DNA of 64,000 nt from assembly GCF_030246905.1 (NCBI RefSeq), contig NZ_CP126741.1, positions 1,054,001 through 1,118,000 on the forward strand, read 5' to 3'. Positions 17,074 to 25,936 of the stretch are shown in pieces (within the stretch, counting starts at the first letter, position 1; every line of letters begins with the position of its first letter). Both the position numbers and the translations under genes were made by a program. Under the pieces are notes generated by a model. It saw nothing but the letters and a program-made list of their open reading frames with translations, was not told the DNA's origin and did no database searches. The stretch is from Microbacterium sp. zg-Y818. Its GTDB lineage: Bacteria > Actinomycetota > Actinomycetes > Actinomycetales > Microbacteriaceae.

Positions 17074-18486
17074 ATGATCCGACCCGACCTGAGCCTTCCC
17101 ATCCCCGACGACATCACCGCCGCGCACTTCATCGGCATCGGCGGCTCCGGCATGTCCGGACTCGCGGGGATGTTCCTCGACCGCGGCATCCGCGTCTCGG
17201 GTTCCGACCGTGCCGACAGCCCGGCGCTTCGGGCCCTGGCGGCGCGCGGCGCCACCGTGCACGTCGGTCACGACGCCGCCAACCTCGGCGACGACGTCGA
17301 CACGGTCGTGCACACCGGTGCGATCTGGCCTGAGAACCCCGAGTTCGTGCTCGCGAAGCAGCGCGGACTGCACGTCATCCACCGCTCGCAGGCGCTGCAC
17401 TGGCTGATCGGCTCGCGCCGGCTCGTCTCGGTCGCCGGCGCCCACGGCAAGACGACGTCGACCGGCATGATCGTCACGGCGCTGCAGCGGCTGGATGCCG
17501 ACCCGACGTTCGTCAACGGCGGTGTGATCGCCGATCTCGGCGTCTCGAGCGGCACGGGTGCCGACGAGCTGTTCGTGATCGAGGCCGACGAGTCTGACGG
17601 CACGTTCCTGCTCTACGACACGTCGGTCGCCCTCATCACCAACGTCGACCCCGACCACCTCGACCACTGGGCGACCCGCGACGCGTTCTACGAAGGGTTC
17701 GCCCGCTTCGGCGACGAGGCGCGCGAGGCGGTCGTGATCTCGTCCGACGACCCTGGCGCGCAGCGCGTGCGGGCCAGGCTGGCGCACCCGAACGTCATCA
17801 CGTTCGGTGAGCACCCGCAGGCGGATGTCCGGGTCACCGGCATCGTCGCCGAAGGGCCCGTCGCCTTCACGATCACCCACGACGGCGTCTCGGTCGAGGG
17901 GCGACTGACGGTCCCCGGCGCCCACAACGCGATCAACGCCGCGGGTGCCGTGGCGGTGCTGCTCACCCTCGGCTACGGGCTCGAGCAGTCGCTGCGCGCG
18001 GTCGAGGTCTTCGGCGGAACGCAGCGCCGGTTCGAGCTGCACGGAGCAGAGCGCGGCGTGAGCGTCTACGACGACTACGCCCACCACCCCACCGAGGTCG
18101 CCGCCGCCCTCGCCGGCGCGCGCACGGTCGTCGGCGACGGTCGGATCATCGCCCTCCACCAGCCGCACACGTACTCCCGCACGCAGGAGATGTACCGGGA
18201 GTTCGCGGAGGTGCTCGAGTCCCACGCCGACCAGACGGTCGTGCTCGACGTCTACGGCGCACGGGAGGACCCGGTCCCCGGGGTCACCGGCGAGCTCGTC
18301 AGCGGCGCCTTCAGCGACCCGTCGCGCGTGCATTTCGTCGCGGACTGGCAGCAGGCGGCGGACTACGCCGCGTCGATCGCGCGAGAGGGCGACTTCATCG
18401 TCACGCTCGGCTGCGGCAACGTGAACCTCATCATCCCGCAGGTGCTCGACTCGCTCGCGGCGACGCCGTCCCCGGCGGCGGAGTAG
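17074..18486 (+). CDS. murC: UDP-N-acetylmuramate--L-alanine ligase MurC
   Basis: 470 residues with an ATG start. It adds the first L-Ala to UDP-MurNAc. Features: [18 protein letters not shown] at the N-terminus, P-loop [13 protein letters not shown] at about 125, EADESDGTF, and [11 protein letters not shown] in the C-domain. It is followed after 5 bases by ftsQ. No fusion to Ddl or MurB is seen. Confidence 0.97.
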   Translation: MIRPDLSLPIPDDITAAHFIGIGGSGMSGLAGMFLDRGIRVSGSDRADSPALRALAARGATVHVGHDAANLGDDVDTVVHTGAIWPENPEFVLAKQRGLHVIHRSQALHWLIGSRRLVSVAGAHGKTTSTGMIVTALQRLDADPTFVNGGVIADLGVSSGTGADELFVIEADESDGTFLLYDTSVALITNVDPDHLDHWATRDAFYEGFARFGDEAREAVVISSDDPGAQRVRARLAHPNVITFGEHPQADVRVTGIVAEGPVAFTITHDGVSVEGRLTVPGAHNAINAAGAVAVLLTLGYGLEQSLRAVEVFGGTQRRFELHGAERGVSVYDDYAHHPTEVAAALAGARTVVGDGRIIALHQPHTYSRTQEMYREFAEVLESHADQTVVLDVYGAREDPVPGVTGELVSGAFSDPSRVHFVADWQQAADYAASIAREGDFIVTLGCGNVNLIIPQVLDSLAATPSPAAE

Positions 18487-18491
18487 CCCGG

Positions 18492-19616
18492 ATGCGCCGG
18501 CCGAGCCCCATCCCGCCGCCGTCGGAGGCGCGCCCCGAAGAAGGCGGGACGGATGCCGCGACGCGCGCCGTCGACCCGCCCCGCACCGTGGGGCCGCCGC
18601 GACGGCCGCAGCCCGCCGAGGCGAGCTCCGAGGTTCCCGAGGCCGTCGATCGCGGCTCCGCCGGTGACGCCCCGCCCGACGAGGCCGAGACGATGCCGCT
18701 CGCGCCGGTGATCCCGTTCCACCTTCGCGAAGACCCGCCGAACGCGGTCACGTCGGCGGACGCCGGCCCGCTGACTCGACCTGCGCCCCCTGCCGTGGAT
18801 GCCGCGAGCGGCGCTGAGTCCGCCCGCCCGCCGGCCGAGCCTGCAGGCGACGAGGTGCGGTGGGGCGATGTGATGCGCGCCGCCCGCGCCCGCAGGAGGG
18901 CGCTGCGCGCAGAGGTGCGCCGCTTCACGGCACGCCAGCGTCGCCGGCAGATGGCGTGGATCGGTGTCGCCGCGGCCGTGCTGCTGCTCGTGCTGGGCAC
19001 ACTCGGTGCCGCGTACAGCCCGCTGTTCGCCGTGCAGACGATCACCGTCGAAGGCGCCGATCGACTCGATGCCGGCGCCGTCGAGGAGGCGCTGTCCGGC
19101 CAGGTCGGAACGCCGATGCCGCTCGTGGACGACAGTGAGGTCAAGGCCGTGCTGGTGGGCTTCCCCCTCGTCGAGACCTACTCGCTGGAAGCGCGTCCGC
19201 CGCACGAGCTCGTCGTGCGCATCGTGGAGCGCACCCCGATCGGCGTGCTGTCGTCGCCGGCGGGGTACACCCTCGTCGACGCGGCGGGCGTGGGACTGTC
19301 GACGACGAGCACGCCGCCGGTGGGGGAGCCGCTGCTCGAGGTCGCCGGTGGTGCGCAATCGGACGCCTTCGAGGCCGTGGGTCATGTCGTGCGGTCGCTG
19401 CCCGCCGGCATCCGCATGCAGGTGACGCAGGTCGCGGCCTCGACGCCGAACGACGTCACGCTCACCCTCGGGGCGACCGGCACCGAGATCGTGTGGGGAG
19501 GCGCCGACCAGTCGGCCATGAAGGCGCTTGCGCTCGAGACCATCATGCGGTCGCGGCCGCCCGAGACGGTGGCCGCCTACGACGTGTCCTCGCCCGACGC
19601 CATCGTGCTGCGCTGA
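18492..19616 (+). CDS. ftsQ: Cell division protein FtsQ
   Basis: 374 residues. The first about 150 residues are Pro/Ala/Glu-rich, presumably disordered and cytoplasmic. One membrane segment (about 155-175) precedes a POTRA domain starting FAVQTITVEGADRLDA and a beta domain with VRIVERTPIGVL, as in FtsQ/DivIB. It links FtsL/FtsI to the divisome. Position between murC and ftsZ is diagnostic. The N-terminal tail is much longer than in model FtsQ proteins (about 30-100 residues). An internal start closer to the membrane segment, such as a GTG near 18861, cannot be excluded. Confidence 0.92.
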   Translation: MRRPSPIPPPSEARPEEGGTDAATRAVDPPRTVGPPRRPQPAEASSEVPEAVDRGSAGDAPPDEAETMPLAPVIPFHLREDPPNAVTSADAGPLTRPAPPAVDAASGAESARPPAEPAGDEVRWGDVMRAARARRRALRAEVRRFTARQRRRQMAWIGVAAAVLLLVLGTLGAAYSPLFAVQTITVEGADRLDAGAVEEALSGQVGTPMPLVDDSEVKAVLVGFPLVETYSLEARPPHELVVRIVERTPIGVLSSPAGYTLVDAAGVGLSTTSTPPVGEPLLEVAGGAQSDAFEAVGHVVRSLPAGIRMQVTQVAASTPNDVTLTLGATGTEIVWGGADQSAMKALALETIMRSRPPETVAAYDVSSPDAIVLR

Positions 19617-19709
19617 CCCGCCACGACCGGTTCTGAATTCGCATCCGGCGACACGCCCACGACGCTGCACGGCGCGGCCCGTCCGCACCCTAGCTTCGGA
19701 GTCAGCGGG

Positions 19710-19760
19710 AATTGCATACCCAGCATTTCTTTAAACCTCTACATGAGGTTGAAGGTTTAG
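19710..19760 (+). promoter_or_regulatory. ftsZ leader with two mutually exclusive hairpins
   Basis: An AT-rich island in a GC-rich context, 30-80 bases before ftsZ. AACCTC (19734-19739) can pair with GAGGTT (19745-19750). Alternatively TAAACCT (19732-19738) can pair with AGGTTTA (19753-19759). TTGCAT at 19712-19717 resembles a -35. This 171-base gap is the longest within the dcw cluster, so a dedicated ftsZ promoter and operator or RNA switch is likely. Confidence 0.5.
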
Positions 19761-19787
19761 GGTTCGGGACGATACGGAGGCCGGCGC

Positions 19788-20960
19788 ATGAGCCAGAACC
19801 AGAACTACCTCGCGGTTATCAAGGTCGTGGGTGTGGGAGGCGGCGGCGTGAACGCCGTCAACCGCATGATCGATCTCGGCCTGCGGGGCGTGGAGTTCAT
19901 TGCGGTGAACACCGACGCTCAGGCGCTGCTGATGAGCGACGCCGACGTCAAGCTGGATGTCGGGCGCGAGCTCACCCGAGGACTCGGCGCAGGTGCCGAT
20001 CCCGAGGTCGGCCGTCGCGCCGCTGAGGACCACGCGGAGGAGATCGAAGAGGCGCTCACCGGCGCCGACATGGTCTTCGTGACCGCGGGCGAGGGTGGCG
20101 GCACGGGCACGGGCGGCGCTCCGGTCGTGGCGCGCATCGCGAAGTCGATCGGCGCGCTGACCATCGGTGTCGTGACCAAGCCGTTCTCCTTCGAGGGCCG
20201 CCGTCGCCAGAGCCAGGCAGAGCTGGGCGTGTCGAAGCTGAAGGAAGAGGTCGACACCCTCATCGTGGTGCCGAACGACCGTCTGCTGGAGATCAGCGAC
20301 CGCGGCATTTCGATGATCGAGGCCTTCGCCACCGCCGACCAGGTGCTGCTCGCCGGTGTGCAGGGCATCACCGACCTCATCACGACGCCGGGCCTCATCA
20401 ACCTCGACTTCGCCGACGTCAAGTCGGTCATGCAGGGGGCGGGATCCGCCCTCATGGGCATCGGCTCCGCACGCGGCGCCGACCGTGCCATCAAGGCCGC
20501 CGAGCTCGCGGTCGAGTCCCCGCTGCTGGAGGCGTCGATCGAAGGCGCCCACGGCGTGCTGCTGTCGATCCAGGGCGGCTCGAACCTCGGCATCTTCGAG
20601 ATCAACGACGCCGCTCAGCTCGTCAAGGAAGCGGCCCACCCCGAGGCGAACATCATCTTCGGAACGGTGATCGACGACACCCTCGGCGACGAGGTGCGCG
20701 TGACGGTCATCGCGGCCGGCTTCGACGGCGGCGAACCCGCTCTGCGGCTGGACCCGGTGACCCAGCGGGCCACGTCCGCTCCCGTGCTGCCGACGGTTCC
20801 GGCCGCGGAAGCCGCCCGCGAGGTGCCTGCTCAGGCCGAGACCCCGCGGGAGCGGGAGCGCGAGCGCGAGCATGTGACCGTCAGTGCGCCGGCTTCGACC
20901 GACTCTTACGAGTCGGCATTCGGGGACGACGACCTGGACATCCCCGACTTCCTGAAGTAA
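19788..20960 (+). CDS. ftsZ: Cell division GTPase FtsZ
   Basis: 390 residues with an ATG start preceded by CGGAGG. Tubulin-like GTPase that forms the Z ring. The tubulin signature GGGTGTGG is at 103-110; the N-terminal loop [14 protein letters not shown] binds nucleotide. The C-terminal linker (about 318-375) is Glu/Arg/Pro-rich and ends in the conserved tail [10 protein letters not shown], the docking site for SepF and other partners. sepF is encoded nearby. Only 2 bases separate it from the yggS-like gene. Confidence 0.98.
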   Translation: MSQNQNYLAVIKVVGVGGGGVNAVNRMIDLGLRGVEFIAVNTDAQALLMSDADVKLDVGRELTRGLGAGADPEVGRRAAEDHAEEIEEALTGADMVFVTAGEGGGTGTGGAPVVARIAKSIGALTIGVVTKPFSFEGRRRQSQAELGVSKLKEEVDTLIVVPNDRLLEISDRGISMIEAFATADQVLLAGVQGITDLITTPGLINLDFADVKSVMQGAGSALMGIGSARGADRAIKAAELAVESPLLEASIEGAHGVLLSIQGGSNLGIFEINDAAQLVKEAAHPEANIIFGTVIDDTLGDEVRVTVIAAGFDGGEPALRLDPVTQRATSAPVLPTVPAAEAAREVPAQAETPREREREREHVTVSAPASTDSYESAFGDDDLDIPDFLK

Positions 20961-20962
20961 CC

Positions 20963-21649
20963 GTGGATCTCAAGGCGCGGCTCGCCGACGTCGACGCGCG
21001 CATCGTGGATGCCGCTCGGTCGGCGGGCCGTGACCCGGGCGAGATCACACGCGTCGTGGTGACGAAGTTCCACCCCGCGTCGCTCATCCGGGAGTTGTAC
21101 GACCTGGGCGTGCGCGACGTCGGGGAGAACCGCCAGCAGGAGCTGACCGCGAAGCGGGCGGAGCTTGCCGATCTCGCCGACCTGCGCTGGCATTTCGTCG
21201 GCCAGGCGCAGACCAACAAGGCCCGGGCCATCCGCGAGGCGGCCGCCGTCGTGCATTCGGTCGACCGCGCGCGGCTGGCAGATGCTCTCGAAGCGGCGGG
21301 GCAGTCCGTCGCAGGCATCCTCGACGTGCTGCTGCAGGTCAATCTCACCGACGACGCGGGGCGGGGCGGCACATCGCCGGACGACGTCGCCGGTCTCGCG
21401 GAGCACATCGTCGGCACGTGCCCGACGTTGCGGGTGCGCGGGGTCATGGGCGTCGCGCCGCTGGATGAACCGGCGGCGGATGCCTTCGCCCGCCTCGCTG
21501 CGGCACGCGATCAGGTGCGCGCGGTCGTGCCCGACGCGGGGTGGATGTCAGCCGGAATGACCGGCGATTTTTCCGAGGCGATTGCCGCGGGTGCGACACA
21601 CCTGCGGATCGGCTCGGCAATCACGGGCCCGAGGCCCGTGCACGGATAG
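20963..21649 (+). CDS. YggS/YlmE-family PLP-binding protein (PLPBP)
   Basis: 228 residues with a GTG start. One-domain PLP-binding protein of the alanine racemase N-terminal fold, involved in PLP homeostasis. The PLP lysine is in VVVTKFHPA (about residue 32), with [23 protein letters not shown] and LRIGSAITG completing the site. Standard position between ftsZ and sepF in Gram-positive bacteria. The usual intervening pgeF/yfiH gene is absent here. Confidence 0.94.
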   Translation: MDLKARLADVDARIVDAARSAGRDPGEITRVVVTKFHPASLIRELYDLGVRDVGENRQQELTAKRAELADLADLRWHFVGQAQTNKARAIREAAAVVHSVDRARLADALEAAGQSVAGILDVLLQVNLTDDAGRGGTSPDDVAGLAEHIVGTCPTLRVRGVMGVAPLDEPAADAFARLAAARDQVRAVVPDAGWMSAGMTGDFSEAIAAGATHLRIGSAITGPRPVHG

Positions 21650-21684
21650 CCTCGGAACACACGAGCGAACCACGGAGGATTGCG

Positions 21685-22143
21685 ATGTCGAACCCCCTCA
21701 AGAAGACCATGGTGTACCTGGGTCTGGCCGACGAGGAAGAGGTCTACGAGGAGCCCGCAGCGCAGCAGCAGCCGCGCCGCGAGAAGCCGATCGAGAAGGC
21801 TCCCGCCCCGGTGACCCCGATCCACCGTCCTGCCGTGGTGCGCCAGCCCGCGCCGAGCGCGATCAGCGAGATCCTCACGGTGCACCCCAAGCAGTACCGC
21901 GACGCCCAGATCATCGCCGAGAACTTCCGCGACGGCATCCCCGTGATCATCAACCTCTCGCAGATGAGTGACGCCGACGCGCGTCGCCTGATCGACTTCG
22001 CCAGCGGGCTCTCGCTCGGCCTGTTCGGTCGCATCGAGCGCGTGACCAGCAAGGTGTTCCTGCTGTCGCCCGAGAACGTCGCGGTGTCGGGTGACGGTGC
22101 TGTGGTGCAGGCCGACCCCGAGGCGCCGGCCTTCGCGCAGTAG
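21685..22143 (+). CDS. sepF: Cell division protein SepF
   Basis: 152 residues. The ATG at 21685 is preceded by GGAGG (21674-21678); the longer frame upstream is an artefact inside yggS. An N-terminal amphipathic membrane-binding helix ([12 protein letters not shown]) is followed by an acidic/Pro linker. The SepF core (about 68-145) has [17 protein letters not shown] and [17 protein letters not shown]. It anchors FtsZ to the membrane and is the FtsZ partner in Actinobacteria lacking FtsA, which fits the absence of ftsA in this cluster. Confidence 0.96.
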   Translation: MSNPLKKTMVYLGLADEEEVYEEPAAQQQPRREKPIEKAPAPVTPIHRPAVVRQPAPSAISEILTVHPKQYRDAQIIAENFRDGIPVIINLSQMSDADARRLIDFASGLSLGLFGRIERVTSKVFLLSPENVAVSGDGAVVQADPEAPAFAQ

Positions 22144-22149
22144 ACCGCC

Positions 22150-22452
22150 GTGGACGTGCTCAAGCTCGTCGCCTCGATCGTCAACTCGCTCCTGCTCGTC
22201 TATGTTCTGCTGCTGCTCGTGCGGCTGATCCTCGAGTACATCCCGATGTTCAATCGATCGTGGCGCCCCCGCGGCGCAGGCCTGGTCGCGGCGGAGATCG
22301 TCTACACGGTCACCGATCCGCCGATCAAGCTGCTCCGCAGGTTCATCCCCCCGCTCCGACTGGGGCCGGTGGCCGTCGATCTCGCATTCCCGCTGACGAT
22401 GCTCGTCTGCTTCGTGCTGCTGTCGATCACGCGCTCGATCGCCGGACCCTGA
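22150..22452 (+). CDS. YggT-family membrane protein
   Basis: 100 residues with a GTG start, 6 bases after sepF. Two membrane segments (about 5-28 and 75-96) flank a loop with a YTVTDPPIKLLRRFIPP motif, the family signature. The family is conserved between sepF and divIVA; its precise function is unclear, with roles in division or membrane organisation proposed. Confidence 0.92.
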   Translation: MDVLKLVASIVNSLLLVYVLLLLVRLILEYIPMFNRSWRPRGAGLVAAEIVYTVTDPPIKLLRRFIPPLRLGPVAVDLAFPLTMLVCFVLLSITRSIAGP

Positions 22453-22488
22453 CCCCCATCCCGCCTCGCGGCCCGTGACCGCTCGCAC

Positions 22489-22494
22489 TATGCT
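22489..22494 (+). promoter_or_regulatory. Possible -10 of divIVA
   Basis: TATGCT lies in the 115-base gap before divIVA. It is followed by two copies of GATCGGCCCGC that flank GCCCGC-type inverted sequences. Spacing to a -35 is unclear, so this is a weak call. Confidence 0.35.
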
Positions 22495-22567
22495 GGTTTG
22501 ATCGGCCCGCAGGTAGCGGGCTGCTCCCGATCGGCCCGCGACGTGAGCTCCGAAAGAGGACCAGACA

Positions 22568-23179
22568 ATGGCTTTGACCCCCGATGACGTCGTCACCAAG
22601 CAGTTCCAGCACGTGCGCTTCAAGGAAGGATTCGACCCGGACGAGGTCGACGACTTCCTCGACGAGATCGTCGTCGAATGGCGCAAGACGATCGCGGAGA
22701 ACGAAGAGCTGAAGGCCAAGCTCGCCGCCTACGAGTCCGGTGAGACGCCGGCGGCCGCGTCCGCCGCTGCGGCCCCCGCCGAGGTCGAAGAGGTCGAAGC
22801 CGTCGAGGTGGTCGCCGAGACCCCCGCCGCCGAGTCCGCGCCGGCCGCTCCCGTCGCCGCCAGCGCCGGCATCATCGAGCTCGCGCAGCGTCTGCACGAC
22901 GAGCACGTGGCCGAGGGCCAGGCTCAGCGCGACAAGCTCATCTCCGAGGCGCAGGCACAGGCGGCGTCGATCGTCGCCGAGGCCGAGGCCCGCGGCCGCG
23001 ACGAGATCGCCCGGCTCGAAAAGGAGCGCGGCGTGCTCGAGACGCGTATCGCCGAACTGCGCCAGTTCGAGCGCGACTATCGCTCGCAGCTGCGCAGCTA
23101 CATCGAGGGCAAGCTCCGCGACCTCGACACCACGGGCACGACGTCCGGCTCCGCGCCGGTCTCGGCCGTCGGCCACTAG
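22568..23179 (+). CDS. divIVA: DivIVA/Wag31 polar growth and septum protein
   Basis: 203 residues with an ATG start; GAAAGAGGA lies upstream. The conserved N-terminus LTPDDVVTKQFQHVRFKEGF binds curved membrane, followed by VDDFLDEIV and a short coiled coil. A Glu/Ala/Pro-rich linker (about 58-98) leads to a long C-terminal coiled coil (about 100-185). In Actinobacteria DivIVA recruits the polar cell-wall machinery and is essential. It is the last division gene in the cluster. Confidence 0.96.
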   Translation: MALTPDDVVTKQFQHVRFKEGFDPDEVDDFLDEIVVEWRKTIAENEELKAKLAAYESGETPAAASAAAAPAEVEEVEAVEVVAETPAAESAPAAPVAASAGIIELAQRLHDEHVAEGQAQRDKLISEAQAQAASIVAEAEARGRDEIARLEKERGVLETRIAELRQFERDYRSQLRSYIEGKLRDLDTTGTTSGSAPVSAVGH

Positions 23180-23188
23180 GCCTGGTCC

Positions 23189-23782
23189 TTGACCGAACGG
23201 ACGCCTCTGCGTACGGCGGCGGCCGGCACCATCATCGCGACTCTCGCGGCGCTGGTGCTGGCCGCCGACCAGTTCACCAAGCATCTCGCGATCGAGAACC
23301 TCCCTTATGAGGAGACGGTTCCCGTCCTGGGTGACTTCTTCCAGCTCTACCTCACGCGCAACCCCGGTGCGGCATTCTCCCTGGGTGAGGGCGTGACCTG
23401 GATCTTCACGCTGGTCCTTCTCGCCGCTGCCGTGACGATCGTCGTCCTCGCCGCGCGCGTCGTGCACTCCCGCCTCTGGGCAGTGGTGCTGGGACTGCTC
23501 CTCGGCGGCATTCTGGGCAACCTCACCGACCGCCTGCTGCGCGAGCCGGGGTTTCTGGTCGGCCACGTGATCGACTTCATCCACACCCCGTGGATGTGGC
23601 TCGGGTTCCCTTCCGCGATCTACAACATCGCCGACATCTTCATCGTCACGATGATGATCAGCGTCGCCGTGCTGGTGCTCGTCGGCCTGCGGTTCGACGG
23701 CACACGCGAACACCACCGGCACCATGCGCCTGCGTCCGACGGCGACGCCGCCTCGGCTTCCGACGAGGCCGCGAAGGCCTGA
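23189..23782 (+). CDS. lspA: Lipoprotein signal peptidase LspA
   Basis: 197 residues; the best start is a TTG at 23189. It removes signal peptides from prolipoproteins. The conserved stretches are [34 protein letters not shown] and YNIADIFIV; the Asp in the last two are the catalytic pair. Four membrane segments are visible. The C-terminal about 30 residues are His/Ala/Asp-rich. It lies 9 bases after divIVA and 1 base before rluD, a common actinobacterial order. Confidence 0.95.
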   Translation: MTERTPLRTAAAGTIIATLAALVLAADQFTKHLAIENLPYEETVPVLGDFFQLYLTRNPGAAFSLGEGVTWIFTLVLLAAAVTIVVLAARVVHSRLWAVVLGLLLGGILGNLTDRLLREPGFLVGHVIDFIHTPWMWLGFPSAIYNIADIFIVTMMISVAVLVLVGLRFDGTREHHRHHAPASDGDAASASDEAAKA

Positions 23783-23783
23783 C

Positions 23784-24704
23784 ATGGAAAGTCGCAGCGT
23801 TCCCGTTCCCGACGGGCTCGACGGCGTGCGGGTGGATGCCGCCCTCGCCAAGCTCCTGGGCTTCTCTCGTACCTTCGCCGCCGAGGTGGCCGAAGCAGGC
23901 GGTGTCGTCCTCGACGGACGCACGCTGGGCAAGTCTGACAAGCTCCGCGCCGGCGGCTGGCTCGAGGTGACGTGGGCTGAGAAGGAGCCGCCGCGGGTCG
24001 TGCCCGTCGCCGTTGCGGACCTCGGCATCGTCTACGACGACGATGACATCATCGTCGTCGACAAGCCTGTCGGCGTCGCCGCCCACCCCTCCGTCGGTTG
24101 GGAGGGCCCGACCGTGCTGGGGGCGCTGGCCGCAGCCGGATTCCGCGTCGCGACCAGCGGCGCCGCCGAGCGCCAGGGCGTGGTGCACCGGCTCGATGTC
24201 GGCACCAGCGGGCTCATGGTCGTGGCGAAGACCGAGAGCGCCTACACCGCGCTCAAGCGCGCGTTCAAGGAGCGCACGGTCGAGAAGATCTACCACGCCG
24301 TCGTGCAGGGGCACCCCGACCCGCTCGCGGGCACGATCGACGCGCCCATCGGGCGGCACCCCTCGCATTCGTGGAAGTTCGCCGTCACCCCCGAGGGCAA
24401 GGACTCCGTCACGCACTACGAGACGATCGAGGCCTTCCCCGGTGCGTCACTGCTGGAGATACACCTCGAAACGGGACGCACCCACCAGATCCGCGTGCAC
24501 ATGGCCGCCCACCGGCATCCGTGCGTCGGGGATCCGCTCTACGGCGCCGATCCCACGATGGCGGCGCGACTGGGCCTCACGCGGCAGTGGCTGCACGCTC
24601 GCGAGCTCTCGTTCGCCCACCCGGCGACGACCGACTGGGTCACCTTCACCTCTCGGTATCCCGCCGATCTGCAGCACGCCCTCGACGTGCTGCGCGGTGA
24701 CTGA
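23784..24704 (+). CDS. rluD: RluD-family 23S rRNA pseudouridine synthase
   Basis: 306 residues from the ATG at 23784; the longer frame intrudes into lspA. An S4 RNA-binding domain (about 10-75) precedes the RluA-type catalytic domain. The catalytic Asp is in [13 protein letters not shown], and [12 protein letters not shown] is also present. It probably modifies helix 69 or other 23S uridines. It sits in an lspA-rluD pair. A repeat element follows the stop. Confidence 0.93.
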   Translation: MESRSVPVPDGLDGVRVDAALAKLLGFSRTFAAEVAEAGGVVLDGRTLGKSDKLRAGGWLEVTWAEKEPPRVVPVAVADLGIVYDDDDIIVVDKPVGVAAHPSVGWEGPTVLGALAAAGFRVATSGAAERQGVVHRLDVGTSGLMVVAKTESAYTALKRAFKERTVEKIYHAVVQGHPDPLAGTIDAPIGRHPSHSWKFAVTPEGKDSVTHYETIEAFPGASLLEIHLETGRTHQIRVHMAAHRHPCVGDPLYGADPTMAARLGLTRQWLHARELSFAHPATTDWVTFTSRYPADLQHALDVLRGD

Positions 24705-24739
24705 CCGCCGGCACGGCACCCCGCCCGGTATCCCCGCCC

Positions 24740-24810
24740 CAGGAGGAATCACCGGAACAGGACGATCCAGCCGGATTCCTCCTGTTGCGGGCATTCCTCC
24801 TGTTTCCGGG
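24740..24810. repeat. Nested palindromic intergenic element after rluD
   Basis: CAGGAGGAATC (24740-24750) and GATTCCTCCTG (24774-24784) are perfect 11-base inverted arms. A further ATTCCTCCTGTTTCCGG (24793-24809) repeats the right arm and can pair instead with the left arm and the adjoining CCGGAACAGG. Two alternative stem-loops can therefore form. There is no T run. It resembles a REP-type element and could also terminate rluD transcription. Confidence 0.6.
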
Positions 24811-24828
24811 AGACGCCATGATGGCGTC

Positions 24829-25398
24829 ATGGTCATCGACGTGCGCCCCGCCACCGTGTTCGCAGACGTCGCGGCGATCGTCGGACCCAAGAATCCGGCA
24901 TCCAACGTGTGCTTCTGCTTGAGCTACCGCATCGGATCGCGCGAGAACAATGCCCTGCGAGGATCCGCGCGCGCCGAGCGGGTGCGGGAGCTGTGCGCGG
25001 AGGAGCCACCGCCGGGCGTCGTCGCCTACGACGGCGCCGAACCGGTCGGCTGGGCGGCGGTGTACCCGCGGGCGGGAACCTCGTTCGCCCGCAACCGCAA
25101 GATCCCGCACGTCGACGACCTCGACGTCTGGTCGCTGTGGTGCGTGCGGGTGCGGCCGGGGCACCGCAAGCAGGGGATCGCCCACGCGCTCGTCGACGGT
25201 GCCGTGGCGTACGCCAGGGAGCGGGGCGCCCCGGCGATCGAGGGCTACCCGGTCGACAACCGGGGCGAGAAGGTCGACCTCACGATGGCGTACGTCGGCA
25301 CGCGGGCGCTGTTCGAGCGCGCCGGATTCGTCAAAGCCGCCGACACCGACTCCGTGCTCGCCGGATTTCCCCGCGTGCTGATGCGGCTGGACCTCTAG
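24829..25398 (+). CDS. GNAT-family N-acetyltransferase
   Basis: 189 residues from the ATG at 24829. The acetyl-CoA-binding motif is visible as WCVRVRPGHRKQGIAHALV, preceded by a GAEPVGWAAV strand and followed by LFERAGFVKA. The N-terminus contains CFCLSYR, seen in a distinct actinobacterial GNAT subgroup of unknown substrate. The start lies just after a small near-palindrome (24812-24828) and has only GGGAG at a long distance. Its TAG stop shares the CTAG at 25395-25398 with the convergent NUDIX gene. Confidence 0.85.
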   Translation: MVIDVRPATVFADVAAIVGPKNPASNVCFCLSYRIGSRENNALRGSARAERVRELCAEEPPPGVVAYDGAEPVGWAAVYPRAGTSFARNRKIPHVDDLDVWSLWCVRVRPGHRKQGIAHALVDGAVAYARERGAPAIEGYPVDNRGEKVDLTMAYVGTRALFERAGFVKAADTDSVLAGFPRVLMRLDL

Positions 25399-25868
25399 CG
25401 CCCGCCGCGGAAGGTCGCCGGGTCGTCCTCGGCCATCGACAGCGCGATCTTGCGCACGTTCTCGGGCGCGACGTCGGTCATCTCGCCGAGGCCGTAGAAC
25501 CCGACCTCGGTCAGCTCGCCGTCGGCGGGGTGCGGGTCACCCGACACCCACTCGCATCGGAACACCAGGTCGAGGTAGTCCACCTGATCGCCGTTGGCGT
25601 AGGTGATGCGAGGCATCTGCTGTACGAGGGCGAGTCGCGTGGCCTTCACCACGACGCCGGCCTCCTCGAGGCACTCGCGCACGGCGGCATCCGCCGGCTC
25701 CTCGCCGGGGTCGACGATGCCCGAGACCGACTGCCATGAGCCGTTGTCGGCGCGCTTTCCCAGCAGCACCTTCTCGTCGCGGAACACCACCGCGGTGACG
25801 CCGACGAGGGGGAGCGGGGCGTGCCCGATGCTCTCGCGCAGCGACAGGACGAAATCGGGAGTGGCCAT
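25395..25868 (-). CDS. NUDIX hydrolase
   Basis: 157 residues with an ATG start. The Nudix box is complete (GIVDPGEEPADAAVRECLEEAGV, 23 residues, agreeing with Gx5Ex7REUxEExGU) at about residues 50-72. The preceding VTAVVFRDEKVLLGKR strand is typical of MutT-like enzymes. The substrate is unknown: a nucleoside diphosphate derivative. A minus-strand TAGGCT ends 6 bases before the ATG, suggesting a leaderless mRNA, although GGGAG overlaps the same space. Confidence 0.9.
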   Translation of the reverse strand: MATPDFVLSLRESIGHAPLPLVGVTAVVFRDEKVLLGKRADNGSWQSVSGIVDPGEEPADAAVRECLEEAGVVVKATRLALVQQMPRITYANGDQVDYLDLVFRCEWVSGDPHPADGELTEVGFYGLGEMTDVAPENVRKIALSMAEDDPATFRGGR

Positions 25869-25874
25869 GCTCCC

Positions 25875-25880
25875 AGCCTA
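25875..25880 (-). promoter_or_regulatory. Putative -10 of the NUDIX gene (leaderless)
   Basis: TAGGCT on the minus strand, 6 bases before the ATG. It is divergent from the dnaE promoter about 50 bases away. Confidence 0.45.
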
Positions 25881-25923
25881 GGCGGCGCGCCCTCAGCCCG
25901 ACCGCCGATGTCGGGGCTCCTCG

Positions 25924-25929
25924 TAGACT
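25924..25929 (+). promoter_or_regulatory. Putative -10 of dnaE (leaderless)
   Basis: TAGACT ends 7 bases before the GTG of dnaE, the expected spacing for transcription starting at the start codon. No clear -35 is seen. Confidence 0.5.
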
Positions 25930-25936
25930 GGAACCC

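Noticed and set aside
22501..22560. GC-rich inverted sequences before divIVA as a riboswitch
   Set aside because: Short repeats of GATCGGCCCGC only; no conserved riboswitch core could be recognised.
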